The notes beneath the pieces are model-generated. The model made no database searches. It saw nothing but the letters and a program-made list of their open reading frames with translations, and was not told the DNA's origin. The translations under genes and the position numbers were made by a program. From the NCBI RefSeq assembly GCF_001571385.1, contig NZ_BCNW01000001.1, forward strand, positions 1,116,001-1,180,000: 64,000 nucleotides of DNA, given 5' to 3'. Below, one piece after another: positions 33,701 through 41,739 of this stretch; the first letter of the stretch is position 1; every line of letters starts with the position of its first letter. This DNA is from Methanofollis ethanolicus (GTDB lineage Archaea > Halobacteriota > Methanomicrobia > Methanomicrobiales > Methanofollaceae).

Positions 33701-36700
33701 TGCGTAGAAGAACCGCGAGGTGGTATTCGGATTGGCGAACGACCACTTCAGGGTGCCGTCTGAACCGATCGCATAGAGGTTCCGATCGTTCATGTCGGTG
33801 GACGGGATATAGACGGTACCTTCGGCATCGACGGCCGGTGCCTCCGTGATGGTGCCGGTGGTCGTATAGGACCACTTTAAGGTGCCGTCGGGGTTCACGG
33901 CGTTGACGGTCTTGCTGGCCGAACCCACGTAGATCGTGCCGTCGCTACCGATCGCCGGGGACGCAACGGCGCCGCCGGCGGCGTACGACCACTTCAGGGT
34001 GCCGTCGGGATTCAGGGCATAGAGGCTGCCGTCGGCCGAACCGGTGTAGATCGTGCCGTCGGAACCGATCGCAGGGGCTGTGTTGACCGCACCGCCGGTG
34101 GTGTACGACCATTTCAGGGTGCCGTCTGGGTTCAGAGCATAGACCTTCATGTCGGCCGAACCGGCATAGATCGTACCGTCCGAACCGATCGCCGGGGCCG
34201 AGGAGACGGCACCGCCGGCCGTGTACGACCATTTCTCCGTGCCGTCAGGATTGAGGGCGTGGATCTTCTTGTCGGCGGAGCCGGCATAGATCGTGCCGTC
34301 GGACCCGAACGCCGGGGCCGAGGAGACGGCGCCGCCGGTCGCGAAAGTCCACTTCAGAGTGCCGTCGGAGTTGACGGCATAGATCTTCATGTCACGGCAG
34401 CCGAAGTAGACGGTGCCGTTGCTGTCGATCGCCGCCGCCGTATAGATCTGGTGACCTGCGGCGTACGACCACTTCAGCGTGCCGTCGGGGTTGACGGCGT
34501 GGAGTTTTCTGTCCCGGGAGCCGACATAAATCGTTCCGTTCCGGTCGATCACAGGCTGAACCGTGAGGAAACCGGCCGTCTTGTACGACCATTTCTGCAT
34601 CGGGTCGCTCGGTCCGATATAGGGACTCTGCCCGGTATGTCTCAGGTCATGCCCTGCCATCGGCCACGCCGAGTCGGCAAGGCCGCCCGACTGCTCGGTG
34701 ACGGTCACCGCCGCCGTGCCCTCGACCGCACCGTACGAGGCGGTGACATTCGTCGTGCCGGCGGCGATGGCGGTGAAGGTGCCGCTGGCGTTCACCGTGC
34801 CCACGGTCTCATTCGAACTCGACCAGACAACGGTGATGCCGGTCATGGCGTTGTCGGCGGCGTCATAGGCCGTGGCGGTGAACTGCTGGTCGTCGCCGAC
34901 GGCAAGGGCGGCTATGGCCGGGGCGACCTCGATCCTGGAGGGAGCGGGGCCGGACCCTGCGCCGATAACCGAGTAGCCGCTCGTCTCCTTGCCCGTCGCG
35001 CCCGTCAGGAGGGCGTTGCTCCAGGCGACCATATTGTCGCCGTTGTTCGAGTTCTTGCAGTAGCCGTAGACATTGAAGGCCGCGAAGGACTCCAGGTTCT
35101 CGAAGGAGTAATTGATCCGCACCGCACCCCGATTTTCGAGGTCAGCGTTCGGGGCGAGCACGCCGGCGTTCAGGTCGATGAACATCATCTGGAAGGTGTT
35201 CGACGTGTCGTTCATGTCCTGACCGAAATAGATCGGGTAGTCGAAACCGTTGCCGGTCGGCTTCCAGATCTGCGGGCCGTACCTGAAGTCCTCCTTCGTG
35301 AAGACCTCGTCGAGGGCAACGGGCTGGTAGGTCACGGTGTCAAGGGGCGGGGCCTGGTTGCTCACCGGGTTCGGGGTCCAGGTGTAGCCGTCGGCCTTCA
35401 CACGCAGCCTGAAGTCGTCGGGGACCGTGCCGTTCACCGCGACCATCAGGATGATCTCGTCCTCGTAGTGCTTGCCGCCAGAGTCGGTCGCATAGAAGGT
35501 GCCGCTCTGGTTCTCGGAGACGGTCACCTGACCGAAGTTTGCCGCAGGGTCGGTGGAGATATGCAGGGCGTTGAGGCCGCGGTCGTAGCCTTCGAACCTG
35601 ACATTGTAGGTGTTGTTCCCGAAGGCGTTGTACTTCACGCCGGCGTCGTTGACGACGGTGAAGAAGACATTGTTGTAGTCGGGGAGGGGCTGGATGCCGG
35701 AGGGGGCCGCCCCGGTGACGGTCACATCGGCAGTACCCTCGAAAGTGCCGTTCGCAGCGGTGAGCGTGGTCGTGCCTGTGGCAAGGGCCGTGAAGTAGCC
35801 GGTCTCATTTACCGTGCCGACCGTCTCGTCGCTGCTCGACCATGCGATGGCTATGTCTCTCATAGGCCGGTCGTTCTGGTCGAGGGCAGTGGCAGTGAAC
35901 TGCATCGAGGTGCCGATCCCGACGTCAGCGCTTGCAGGAGTGACATTGATCGAGGTCAGAACCGGAGGAATGCCGGCGACGGAATACCCGCTCGTACCCG
36001 CGTTGGTCCCGCCAGCGGCGTTCACCATGTTGGTCCAGGAGATGCCCTGGGCCTGGAAAGAGGCGAGGCACCAGCCGTAGCCGTTGAAGGCGGCGAAGGT
36101 CTCAAGGTTCTCGAAGGAGTACTCCACCTTTGCATCGCCGTTGTCGGTGAAGGTGGCGCCGCTGAACTTCGAAGGTTCGATGTTCCCGACCTTCAGGTCG
36201 ATGAACATCAGGCTGAAGGTGTTGTTGGTGTCGCTCACGTCCTGGTACTCGTAGAGGGGCAGGCCGGGCGGCAGATAGGGCTCGGCATTGCCCGGACCGG
36301 GCTTCCAGGTCTGCGGACCGTACAGGAAGTCTTCCTTCGTGAAGGTCTCGTCCACCGCACCATCGACGTAGGTGTAGTTGGTCGGGAGCTGGTTGACGAC
36401 TGAGGAAGGCGTCCAGGTGTAGCCGCTCGTCTTGATGTGCACGGCGAAGTCGTCCGGGACCGTGCCGTTCACGGCAAGGAGGAGGACGATGGTGTCGTCA
36501 AAGCCGCGGCCGCCGGTGTTGGATACGTAAAAGACGCCGGACTGGTCGTTGCTCGTCGTCACCTGTCCACGATCGGCGCTGGTGTCGGCGGTGATGTGGA
36601 GTTCGTTCAAACCTCCGCCGTCGGCCTTGATGTAGTAAGTGCCGTTGTTTCCTGTACCATACACGCCGCCATCGAGATCGTACTTTATACCTCCATCATT

Positions 36701-36844
36701 TGACACATTGATGAAGACGTGGCGCGTTTGTTCGAGGGGCTCGGCCGAAGCCGGGGCGATACTGATGATCAGAAAGAGCAGGATGAGCGCTGCGGCGATC
36801 CACCGCAGGCGCCCACCGCCGCGTCCGGAATAATCTGTTATCAT
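30713..36844 (-). CDS. Giant surface protein: two A/B modules, four Big_2, PQQ-like propeller, NosD-type beta-helix, PGF-pre-PGF
   Basis: 2043 residues from ATG 36844, chosen for the GGGAGGAATCAC site and the signal peptide right after it (WIAAALILLFLIISIAPASA). Domains: A/B module (~42-292); Big_2; second A/B module (~395-630); Big_2; eight-repeat PQQ-like propeller (~727-1072; repeats of KWSYTTGGAV...GTIYAGSAD); Big_2; NosD/right-handed beta-helix (~1160-1480; GDFTTIQAAVDAAFDGD); Big_2; beta-rich region; PGF-pre-PGF; then QKSPVPWF, a hydrophobic helix and KRD. The longest protein in the window. Built as a repeated adhesin-like array; a binding role at the envelope is inferred. Confidence 0.82.
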   Translation of the reverse strand: MITDYSGRGGGRLRWIAAALILLFLIISIAPASAEPLEQTRHVFINVSNDGGIKYDLDGGVYGTGNNGTYYIKADGGGLNELHITADTSADRGQVTTSNDQSGVFYVSNTGGRGFDDTIVLLLAVNGTVPDDFAVHIKTSGYTWTPSSVVNQLPTNYTYVDGAVDETFTKEDFLYGPQTWKPGPGNAEPYLPPGLPLYEYQDVSDTNNTFSLMFIDLKVGNIEPSKFSGATFTDNGDAKVEYSFENLETFAAFNGYGWCLASFQAQGISWTNMVNAAGGTNAGTSGYSVAGIPPVLTSINVTPASADVGIGTSMQFTATALDQNDRPMRDIAIAWSSSDETVGTVNETGYFTALATGTTTLTAANGTFEGTADVTVTGAAPSGIQPLPDYNNVFFTVVNDAGVKYNAFGNNTYNVRFEGYDRGLNALHISTDPAANFGQVTVSENQSGTFYATDSGGKHYEDEIILMVAVNGTVPDDFRLRVKADGYTWTPNPVSNQAPPLDTVTYQPVALDEVFTKEDFRYGPQIWKPTGNGFDYPIYFGQDMNDTSNTFQMMFIDLNAGVLAPNADLENRGAVRINYSFENLESFAAFNVYGYCKNSNNGDNMVAWSNALLTGATGKETSGYSVIGAGSGPAPSRIEVAPAIAALAVGDDQQFTATAYDAADNAMTGITVVWSSSNETVGTVNASGTFTAIAAGTTNVTASYGAVEGTAAVTVTEQSGGLADSAWPMAGHDLRHTGQSPYIGPSDPMQKWSYKTAGFLTVQPVIDRNGTIYVGSRDRKLHAVNPDGTLKWSYAAGHQIYTAAAIDSNGTVYFGCRDMKIYAVNSDGTLKWTFATGGAVSSAPAFGSDGTIYAGSADKKIHALNPDGTEKWSYTAGGAVSSAPAIGSDGTIYAGSADMKVYALNPDGTLKWSYTTGGAVNTAPAIGSDGTIYTGSADGSLYALNPDGTLKWSYAAGGAVASPAIGSDGTIYVGSASKTVNAVNPDGTLKWSYTTTGTITEAPAVDAEGTVYIPSTDMNDRNLYAIGSDGTLKWSFANPNTTSRFFYAPSIGADGTIYVGSSDSKLYAITENTAPKLTTISLVPKNPLVLKGDGLSLNATAIDQYGNQMEGFVFAWTSSNETVGTVSATGHFTALTAGKTVVTASNSTVKGNTTITVHPDSPITLYVDASGGGDFTTIQAAVDAAFDGDRIIVRDGTYVENVVLDRSVYLGSMNGSSSTIIRPADTNDNIVTIRSDNVTVEGFSLTGTDLTYSVGKWYVRNAVYSYECDNLTIAGNDVFDDYLGISVRMAHNSTITGNTIHDVTYRGIWLDGQASLWDNSVRGSSGNTISNNVLYNITDATDLFGPICVRYATDNTITGNEIHDSGDYGLSILSSESNIVSGNQFRNISVGGIEAYFATDNLFVSNTFTGGQYAMFIRRGGSNIAYLNTFNTPSAHGWIANQPAASWQWNSTEPVTYMVHGEARPSYLGNFWGSSFTCNDSNTDGIGDERFVITTSSSTQIDNYPLCGPWKDGVILAPASIVLTPQTSSLTPGDVLTFSAVAYDDNGAEISPLAFGWTSSDATVGTVNATGYFTAHKIGTTTVSAGANGAVGTATVTVTPPHGDQTKDLPLNVPGCNMTTNGDGKQEVRVNTSATNATVSGNTIRIEEGTFSLNIRTEGAPTVVNGTVNGTVAGITLTTTPITTVLDGIGTVTASVSANLTGIPSGAGLQTTVSANVSADAQSAFQIAASSDGLNVNAVAYTMNIVKTNLTNGQDVSNATIRMTASPAWVNAHGGVDAVRIIRWAEDGTKEVLKTVLVGTDADGNLVFEAYSPNGLSVFGLTAVSPTTSGGETGSSHSSSSGGNSDVAAISGSIPAGETQTFVVRETAITRITVAAWDAIDDMLVTVGKASLPTGMDAPGQATFEVIETTLYRADPSVIDGMTLEFAVPTAWIKKHGLSADSIVLLSYEKGAWKPLKTSFLKEENGQALYSAEASGFSYFAIAAGTTASAGQQAGETVTPTVTATDAAETTAPATTTPTTQKSPVPWFLSLVAIGALFLLKRD
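33620..34660 (-). repeat. DNA-level tandem repeat coding for eight propeller blades
   Basis: Inside the giant surface gene, about eight units of ~120 nt code for KWSY...GSDGTIYAGSAD...LNPDGT blades. The central four units are close to identical at DNA level, which points to recent duplication or gene conversion. The span is given by converting protein positions to bases and is approximate. Confidence 0.75.
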
Positions 36845-37076
36845 ACCTGTGATTCCTCCCGTTTGAGGATAAAATATCGAATAATATACCGACTCAAGGT
36901 AATAGATCCTATTTAATTGCCCCAAATAGGTAATGATTGTACTATCGGGAAACAACAGAATAAATATCTTATTATTTTCAGACAAGTATATCAAATTTAG
37001 TTAACATGCGATGCGGTTGACGGACGCACCGACCGATGGAGAGAGATAAAAAAAGAGGAATTCGGGATTTACACGC

Positions 37077-37889
37077 TCAAAGGCTCACGGTGTAACCGCT
37101 GCTGCCCGCATCCAGGACCCTGTTGGTCCAGGAGATGCCCTGATCCTGATTGGACTGGTTGCACCAGGCATAGGCATTGAAGGCGCAGAAGCCGTCGAAG
37201 TTGCTGAGGGTGTAATCAACCTTCGCCATGCCATTACCTTCAAAGGAACTGTTGACGCCGAGCGCACCGACGTTCAGGTCGATGAACATGAACTTGAATG
37301 TGTTGGTAGTGTCGCTCATGTTCTGGCCGTAGAAGATGGGATACACCATAACACTCGACGATTTGTTTATCTGGTAACCATACGTGAAGTTGACATTTGT
37401 GAAGGTGTCATTCAGCGCTCCTGCCATGTAGTCGTCTACGGGGTCTACAACAGGTATGGAACCATCGCCCGTCGGCGTCCACTGGTAGCCACTCGAGTTA
37501 ATAGCGAGAGTGAAGTCGGTGTCTGAACTGTTCGTAGCGAACATCAGAATGATGTCGTCGTCATAGCCCCTGCCGCCGGTGTCCGAGACGTAGAACGTGC
37601 CGGTATCGACCGTCGAGTTGGTTACCTGCCCATAAGCGCTGTTAGGGCTGGTGGTGATATGGAGGGCGTTGAGGCCGCCGCCGTCGAACTTCATGTAGTA
37701 GGTTTTGTCCGGTCCGTCGTACGTGGCGCCGTCCAGATTAAATCTCACTCCGTTGTCGTTTGCCACTGAAATAAAGCAATGCCTGTACGGCAGTGGAGTC
37801 AACGCAGCCGCCGGTGCGACCGTGATCGCAAGCATCATCAGGGCCACGGCAACCATGACCAGGCTCCTGATACCAGTGTTTTCTTTCAT
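37077..37889 (-). CDS. Secreted stand-alone A/B module protein
   Basis: 270 residues from ATG 37889 (GAGGTGAAAACC upstream). The signal peptide is SLVMVAVALMMLAITVAPAAA. The entire mature protein is one A/B module: A part GLNALHITTSPNSAYGQVTN and TFYVSDTGGRGYDDDIILMF; B part FTYGYQINKSSS, YPIFYGQNMSDTTNTF, MFIDLNVGALGV, FNAYAWCNQSNQDQGISW and SSGYTVSL. No C-terminal anchor, so probably released or bound by another component. Shows the minimal size of this module (~240 residues). A palindrome (37933-37946) sits in its promoter region. Confidence 0.75.
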   Translation of the reverse strand: MKENTGIRSLVMVAVALMMLAITVAPAAALTPLPYRHCFISVANDNGVRFNLDGATYDGPDKTYYMKFDGGGLNALHITTSPNSAYGQVTNSTVDTGTFYVSDTGGRGYDDDIILMFATNSSDTDFTLAINSSGYQWTPTGDGSIPVVDPVDDYMAGALNDTFTNVNFTYGYQINKSSSVMVYPIFYGQNMSDTTNTFKFMFIDLNVGALGVNSSFEGNGMAKVDYTLSNFDGFCAFNAYAWCNQSNQDQGISWTNRVLDAGSSGYTVSL

Positions 37890-37932
37890 GGTTTTCACCT
37901 CTTTGCTCATTTTTTCGACCGGGTCACGCAAG

Positions 37933-37946
37933 TCAACAATTGTTGA
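37933..37946. promoter_or_regulatory. Operator-like palindrome upstream of the secreted A/B module gene
   Basis: TCAACAATTGTTGA is a perfect 14-bp palindrome, directly followed by TTAAC. It lies ~45 nt upstream of the start codon at 37889, between a TATA-like ATGATATTTTTG and the gene. The core AACAATTGTT is the same as in the palindrome at 61120-61135. Confidence 0.5.
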
Positions 37947-38697
37947 TTAACTGAGCGGATCAATCAACAAAAATATCATGAAGCGGACGAGATATAAAAA
38001 TCATCCGATATTATATTCTCGATACTACAGAATAAAGACAAAATAAAAAGATCAAAAACTGCGTATCAGGCCTAAAATCAATTCTATCGTAGAAAAATAT
38101 AACCCAAACTTTGAAAGCCGGTTCGGGTAAACGCTAGGCAAAGGCCCCTGTGAAAAAACGCGGCCATTTTGAGACCCTGCACAAACGCGACGCTGCCCTC
38201 TACCCTCTCTGCCCCTTTTTCATAGCACATCTCGATCAAGGGGGAAAGACCACACCTGCTGATTCGGAGACATCTCTTCACAACAGGATCTGCAAAACCG
38301 CATGATCTGGTATCCGACAGAGAAGAAGGGAAAACCTCTAGATGGAAGAACACCGGAGCGTTCCACCGTCCCCTGAAGATGAAAGCGGACGAAACTCCGG
38401 AGACTGAACGTGCAACCGAATGAGGTCGATAGGGGTGACCAGGTTGCGGCCCTTCCCCCTACATCCATAGAAACAACGAGAAATGCGGTGCGGGCGGAAA
38501 AACTCCATACAATAGCAAGGCAAGAGGAGAACAGATACCGATCAGGGGAGCAGGGGAAGGAGGGTGAGAACCCGAACCTGGATATGGCAATGCAGTGCAG
38601 AAGGTATGCCCGCGGCCGGAATGCCGCTGATCTCTTTCCGGTCGATGGGCCATGGAGTACCTGCTCCCGATCGTGCTTGCTCCGAGGTTTATATTTG

Positions 38698-38722
38698 TTG
38701 ATTAACAGAAAGTGTTAATCAA
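38698..38722. promoter_or_regulatory. Inverted repeat at the MoxR operon promoter
   Basis: TTGATTAACA, five-base spacer GAAAG, TGTTAATCAA: a perfect 10-bp inverted repeat immediately downstream of the TATA-like TTTATATT (38689-38696), hence near the expected transcription start. Position and shared TTAACA half-site suggest a repressor operator. Confidence 0.5.
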
Positions 38723-38917
38723 ACAAAAGAATTTGATAACTCCTGAAACCTTATAGTTTTCGCTTTGGCTCTCCGGGCATACCGGCCGCCGTAGCATCCC
38801 GGTCTGGTGCGATCTATATCCGAAAAAAGGCTGACTACAGAGATAGTTAAGTCAACAGGATTTATTGAACCAATATGGGGAAATCAACAGTGTAATAACG
38901 GCCACTCGCCATACCTG

Positions 38918-39934
38918 ATGTCATATGGCTGTGATCCCGTGGAGATAACCGATTCGAAGAGAGATGACCTCACCGGGGAGGCGGAGGCGTGCAGACAGAT
39001 GCTCCTCCCGGTGAAGGAGGAGATGCAGAAGGTGATCGTCGGACAGGAGGAGACGATCGACGGCCTCCTCACCGCCCTCGTGGCAGGGGGCAACGTCCTC
39101 CTCGAAGGGGTGCCCGGACTTGCAAAGACCCTCATCGTCCGGTCCCTCGCCTCCTGCATCGACTGCTCCTGCGCCCGCATCCAGTTCACCCCCGACCTCC
39201 TCCCCTCGGACATCACGGGGACGACGGTGTACAACCAGAAGGACGGCACCTTCTCCCTTGTCAGGGGCCCGGTCTTCCACAACATCATCCTCGCGGACGA
39301 GATCAACAGGGCGCCGCCGAAGGTGCAGTCCGCGCTCCTCGAAGCGATGCAGGAGAGGCAGGTGACGATCCAGGGCGAGACCCTGCCCCTCCCCGACCCC
39401 TTCTTTGTCCTCGCCACCCAGAACCCCCTCGAGTCAGAGGGCACCTATCCCCTCCCTGAGGCGCAGACAGACCGTTTCCTCTTCAAACTCCTCATCGACT
39501 ACCCGACAGTCGCGGACGAGGTCGAGATCCTGGACAGGTACGCCTCAGGAACCAGCATCGCCCCGGCCTGCGTCCTCTCTGTCCGGGACCTCCAGAGAGT
39601 GCGGGCGGCGGCACGGGCCGTCCACGCCGACACCGCGGTGCGGGAGTACGCGGCCAGGGTGGTGGACGCCACGCGCCACCCGGCCGCGTACTGCCTCGAC
39701 CTTGCAGACACCGTCACATGGGGGGCCTCGCCGCGGGCGACCATCGCCCTCGTCCTCGGAGCAAAATCCCGTGCCCTCCTCGCCGGCAGGGGCTACATCG
39801 TCCCCCATGACATCAAGGCCGTCGCCCACGCCGCCCTCCGCCACCGTATCCTCCTCACCTATGCCGCCGAGGCCGCGGGCACAGGTACCGATACGGTCGT
39901 CGACACCGTCCTTGAGGCCGTCGAGGTACCGTGA
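38918..39934 (+). CDS. MoxR-family AAA+ ATPase
   Basis: About 338 residues. Walker A is EGVPGLAKT, Walker B is ILADEINRAPPK, sensor 1 is FVLATQNPLE, followed by TYPLPEAQTDRFLFK. MoxR ATPases act as chaperones that work with VWA-domain proteins, and the next genes supply these. The N-terminus is uncertain: ATG 38918, GTG 38939 and ATG 38807 are in frame; 38918 was chosen as the shortest ATG form. First gene of a four-gene operon (moxR, DUF58, VWA, BatD-like) with 1-4 nt overlaps. Confidence 0.9.
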   Translation: MSYGCDPVEITDSKRDDLTGEAEACRQMLLPVKEEMQKVIVGQEETIDGLLTALVAGGNVLLEGVPGLAKTLIVRSLASCIDCSCARIQFTPDLLPSDITGTTVYNQKDGTFSLVRGPVFHNIILADEINRAPPKVQSALLEAMQERQVTIQGETLPLPDPFFVLATQNPLESEGTYPLPEAQTDRFLFKLLIDYPTVADEVEILDRYASGTSIAPACVLSVRDLQRVRAAARAVHADTAVREYAARVVDATRHPAAYCLDLADTVTWGASPRATIALVLGAKSRALLAGRGYIVPHDIKAVAHAALRHRILLTYAAEAAGTGTDTVVDTVLEAVEVP

Positions 39935-40794
39935 TGGAGGAGGACATCGCCGCCCTGATCCGGGGGGTGCGGCCGGTGCCCCTCCAGGCCCTCCTCCCTG
40001 TCGGCGGCATGCAGGCAGGCAGGCACCGCTCCTGTCTCACCGGGCAGGGGGTCGAGTTTGCCGGGATCAGGGCCTATGTCCCGGGCGACGACGTCCGCAC
40101 CATCGACTGGAAGGTGACCGCACGCCGGGGCGTCCCCTATGTGCGGGAGTACGCGGAGGACAGGGAGACGACCCTGTACCTCGCCGTCGACGTCTCGGCC
40201 TCTGCCGGTTTTTGCGGCACGGCAGGCAAGGAAGAGGCGATCATCGAGGCGGCGGCAGCGCTCGCCCTCGGCGCGGGGGAGAACGGCGACCGGGTCGGCC
40301 TCTGCCTCTTCTCAGACAGGGTGGAGACGTTCATCCCGGCGCGGCGGGGGAAGAGGCACATCGCCGCCGTCCTCTCCGCACTCCTCGACCGCCTCCCCTT
40401 CTCGGGGGGGACAGATATCGCCGCACCCCTCAGGTTCATCGCCGCCGCCGTCCCGAGGCGCTCCACCGTCGCCGTCGTCTCGGACTTCTTCGGAGACCCC
40501 TTCTTCGACGACCTCGCCATCCTGCGGCGGCGCCACGAGACCGTGCTCGTCAGGGTCGTCGACGCCGCGGAGGACGCGGTCCCTGATGTCGGCCTCATCT
40601 CCCTGGAGGACCCGGAGACAGGAGAGCAGATCCTCGCCGACACCTCAGACCCTGTCTTCAGGGCCGGGTACAGGGAGGCCGCAGAGGAGGAGGCGCGTGC
40701 CCTCGCCATCGGCGCCGGCACCTGCAGGACACCTCTCCTGCCCCTCAGGGCAGGGGACGACCTCTCCGATGCCGTAACGGGGAGGAGGAGGTAG
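39934..40794 (+). CDS. DUF58 domain protein (VWA-like)
   Basis: 286 residues; ATG overlaps the MoxR stop by one base. Typical DUF58 block: EFAGIRAYVPGDDVRTIDWK near residue 47, followed by ARRGVPYVREYAEDRETTLY. A VWA-like fold then has the MIDAS-type start AVDVSASAGF and SGGTDIAAPL. DUF58 proteins co-occur with MoxR and VWA proteins in envelope-related or complex-assembly systems. Cytoplasmic; no membrane helix. Confidence 0.88.
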   Translation: MEEDIAALIRGVRPVPLQALLPVGGMQAGRHRSCLTGQGVEFAGIRAYVPGDDVRTIDWKVTARRGVPYVREYAEDRETTLYLAVDVSASAGFCGTAGKEEAIIEAAAALALGAGENGDRVGLCLFSDRVETFIPARRGKRHIAAVLSALLDRLPFSGGTDIAAPLRFIAAAVPRRSTVAVVSDFFGDPFFDDLAILRRRHETVLVRVVDAAEDAVPDVGLISLEDPETGEQILADTSDPVFRAGYREAAEEEARALAIGAGTCRTPLLPLRAGDDLSDAVTGRRR

Positions 40795-41739
40795 ATGCCA
40801 GGCTTTACTCATCCCCTCTGGCTCCTCGGCCTCCTCGGCCTCCCCATTCTTTACATCCTGTACCTGCGGGCGCAGAAGAGGCGGAAGACGGAGGCACTCC
40901 CCTTCTCCCGCGTCGCCCTCGTAAAGGCGGCCCTCCCGCGGCCGTCACAGCGGCCTCTCGCCCTCTTCCTCTTCACCCTCCTTGCGATCGGCCTCATCGT
41001 CACCGGCCTTGCCGGCCCGCACGTCCCCTTCGCCGGCGTCCACGAGGGGGTGAGCGTCGTCCTCGCCATCGACACCTCGGGGAGCATGGCCGCGGCCGAC
41101 TATCCTCCGAACAGGCTTGAGGCCGCAAAGGCCGCCGGAGGCACCCTCCTCTCCGGCCTCGAAGAGGGCGACTATGCCGGCGTCGTCACCTTCGAGGCCG
41201 GGGCGATGAGCGCCGCCTACCTCTCCCCGGACCTGGCGCGGGTGGAGGGCAAACTCGCTACCGTCAGACTGAAGGACGGCCCGACCGCCCTCGGCGACGG
41301 CCTCGCCCTCGCGGTGGACATGGCCGACGCCATCCCGAACAGGAAGAAGGTCGTCGTCCTCCTCTCCGACGGCGTGAACAACGCGGGCATCATCACGCCC
41401 TTGGAGGCGGCGGCCTTCGCGCAGGAGCGCAACGTGCAGGTCTTCACCGTCGGGCTCGGTTCTGCCGCCCCCGCCGCCTTCGGGCCGACAGAGGACGGGA
41501 CGATGCAGTACGCGGACCTCGACGAGGAGACCCTGCGGAGGATCGCGGAGGCGACAGGCGGGACCTATTATCGGTCTGTGGACGGCGGCACCCTGCAGGA
41601 GATCTATGCCTCCCTCCCGGGTGCGATCGCGCGGGAGCCCGAGGAGACAGACATCGCCGCACTCTTCTTCGCCGCCGCGGCCCTCGTCCTCCTCGCGGAG
41701 TGCTGGCTCAGGTACGGGCGGGGGCGGATCCTCCCGTGA
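40795..41739 (+). CDS. Membrane VWA-domain protein (BatA-like)
   Basis: 314 residues, directly abutting the DUF58 gene. N-terminal helices WLLGLLGLPILYILYL and LALFLFTLLAIGLIVTGLAG (Aerotolerance regulator N-terminal pattern), then a VWA domain with the MIDAS motif DTSGSM near residue 95 and DGVNNAGIITP. A last helix at the C-terminus (ALFFAAAALVLLAECWL). Corresponds to BatA/BatB of aerotolerance operons. Predicted partner of the MoxR ATPase. Confidence 0.9.
   Translation: MPGFTHPLWLLGLLGLPILYILYLRAQKRRKTEALPFSRVALVKAALPRPSQRPLALFLFTLLAIGLIVTGLAGPHVPFAGVHEGVSVVLAIDTSGSMAAADYPPNRLEAAKAAGGTLLSGLEEGDYAGVVTFEAGAMSAAYLSPDLARVEGKLATVRLKDGPTALGDGLALAVDMADAIPNRKKVVVLLSDGVNNAGIITPLEAAAFAQERNVQVFTVGLGSAAPAAFGPTEDGTMQYADLDEETLRRIAEATGGTYYRSVDGGTLQEIYASLPGAIAREPEETDIAALFFAAAALVLLAECWLRYGRGRILP

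Larger units (their letters stand above)
37890..38917. other. About 1 kb gene-free region with two operator-like palindromes
   Basis: Short frames exist on both strands but none has a signal peptide, motif or convincing ribosome binding site. The left part (37950-38090) is very AT-rich and probably carries the promoter of the minus-strand gene. The right part holds the promoter of the MoxR operon (TATA-like TTTATATT, 38689-38696). Palindromes are listed separately. I see no RNA gene in the middle 600 bases. Confidence 0.5.

Noticed and set aside
33620-34660. CRISPR-like regular repeats
   Set aside because: The ~120-nt units are in frame and code for propeller blades; there are no short direct repeats with unique spacers and no cas genes.
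34259-36403. Long plus-strand frame of ~710 codons
   Set aside because: Antisense of the 2043-residue surface protein; no recognisable domain or ribosome binding site.
38084-38653. Several short minus-strand frames in the 1-kb gap
   Set aside because: They overlap each other, lack ribosome binding sites and show no motif or hydrophobic pattern of a real protein.
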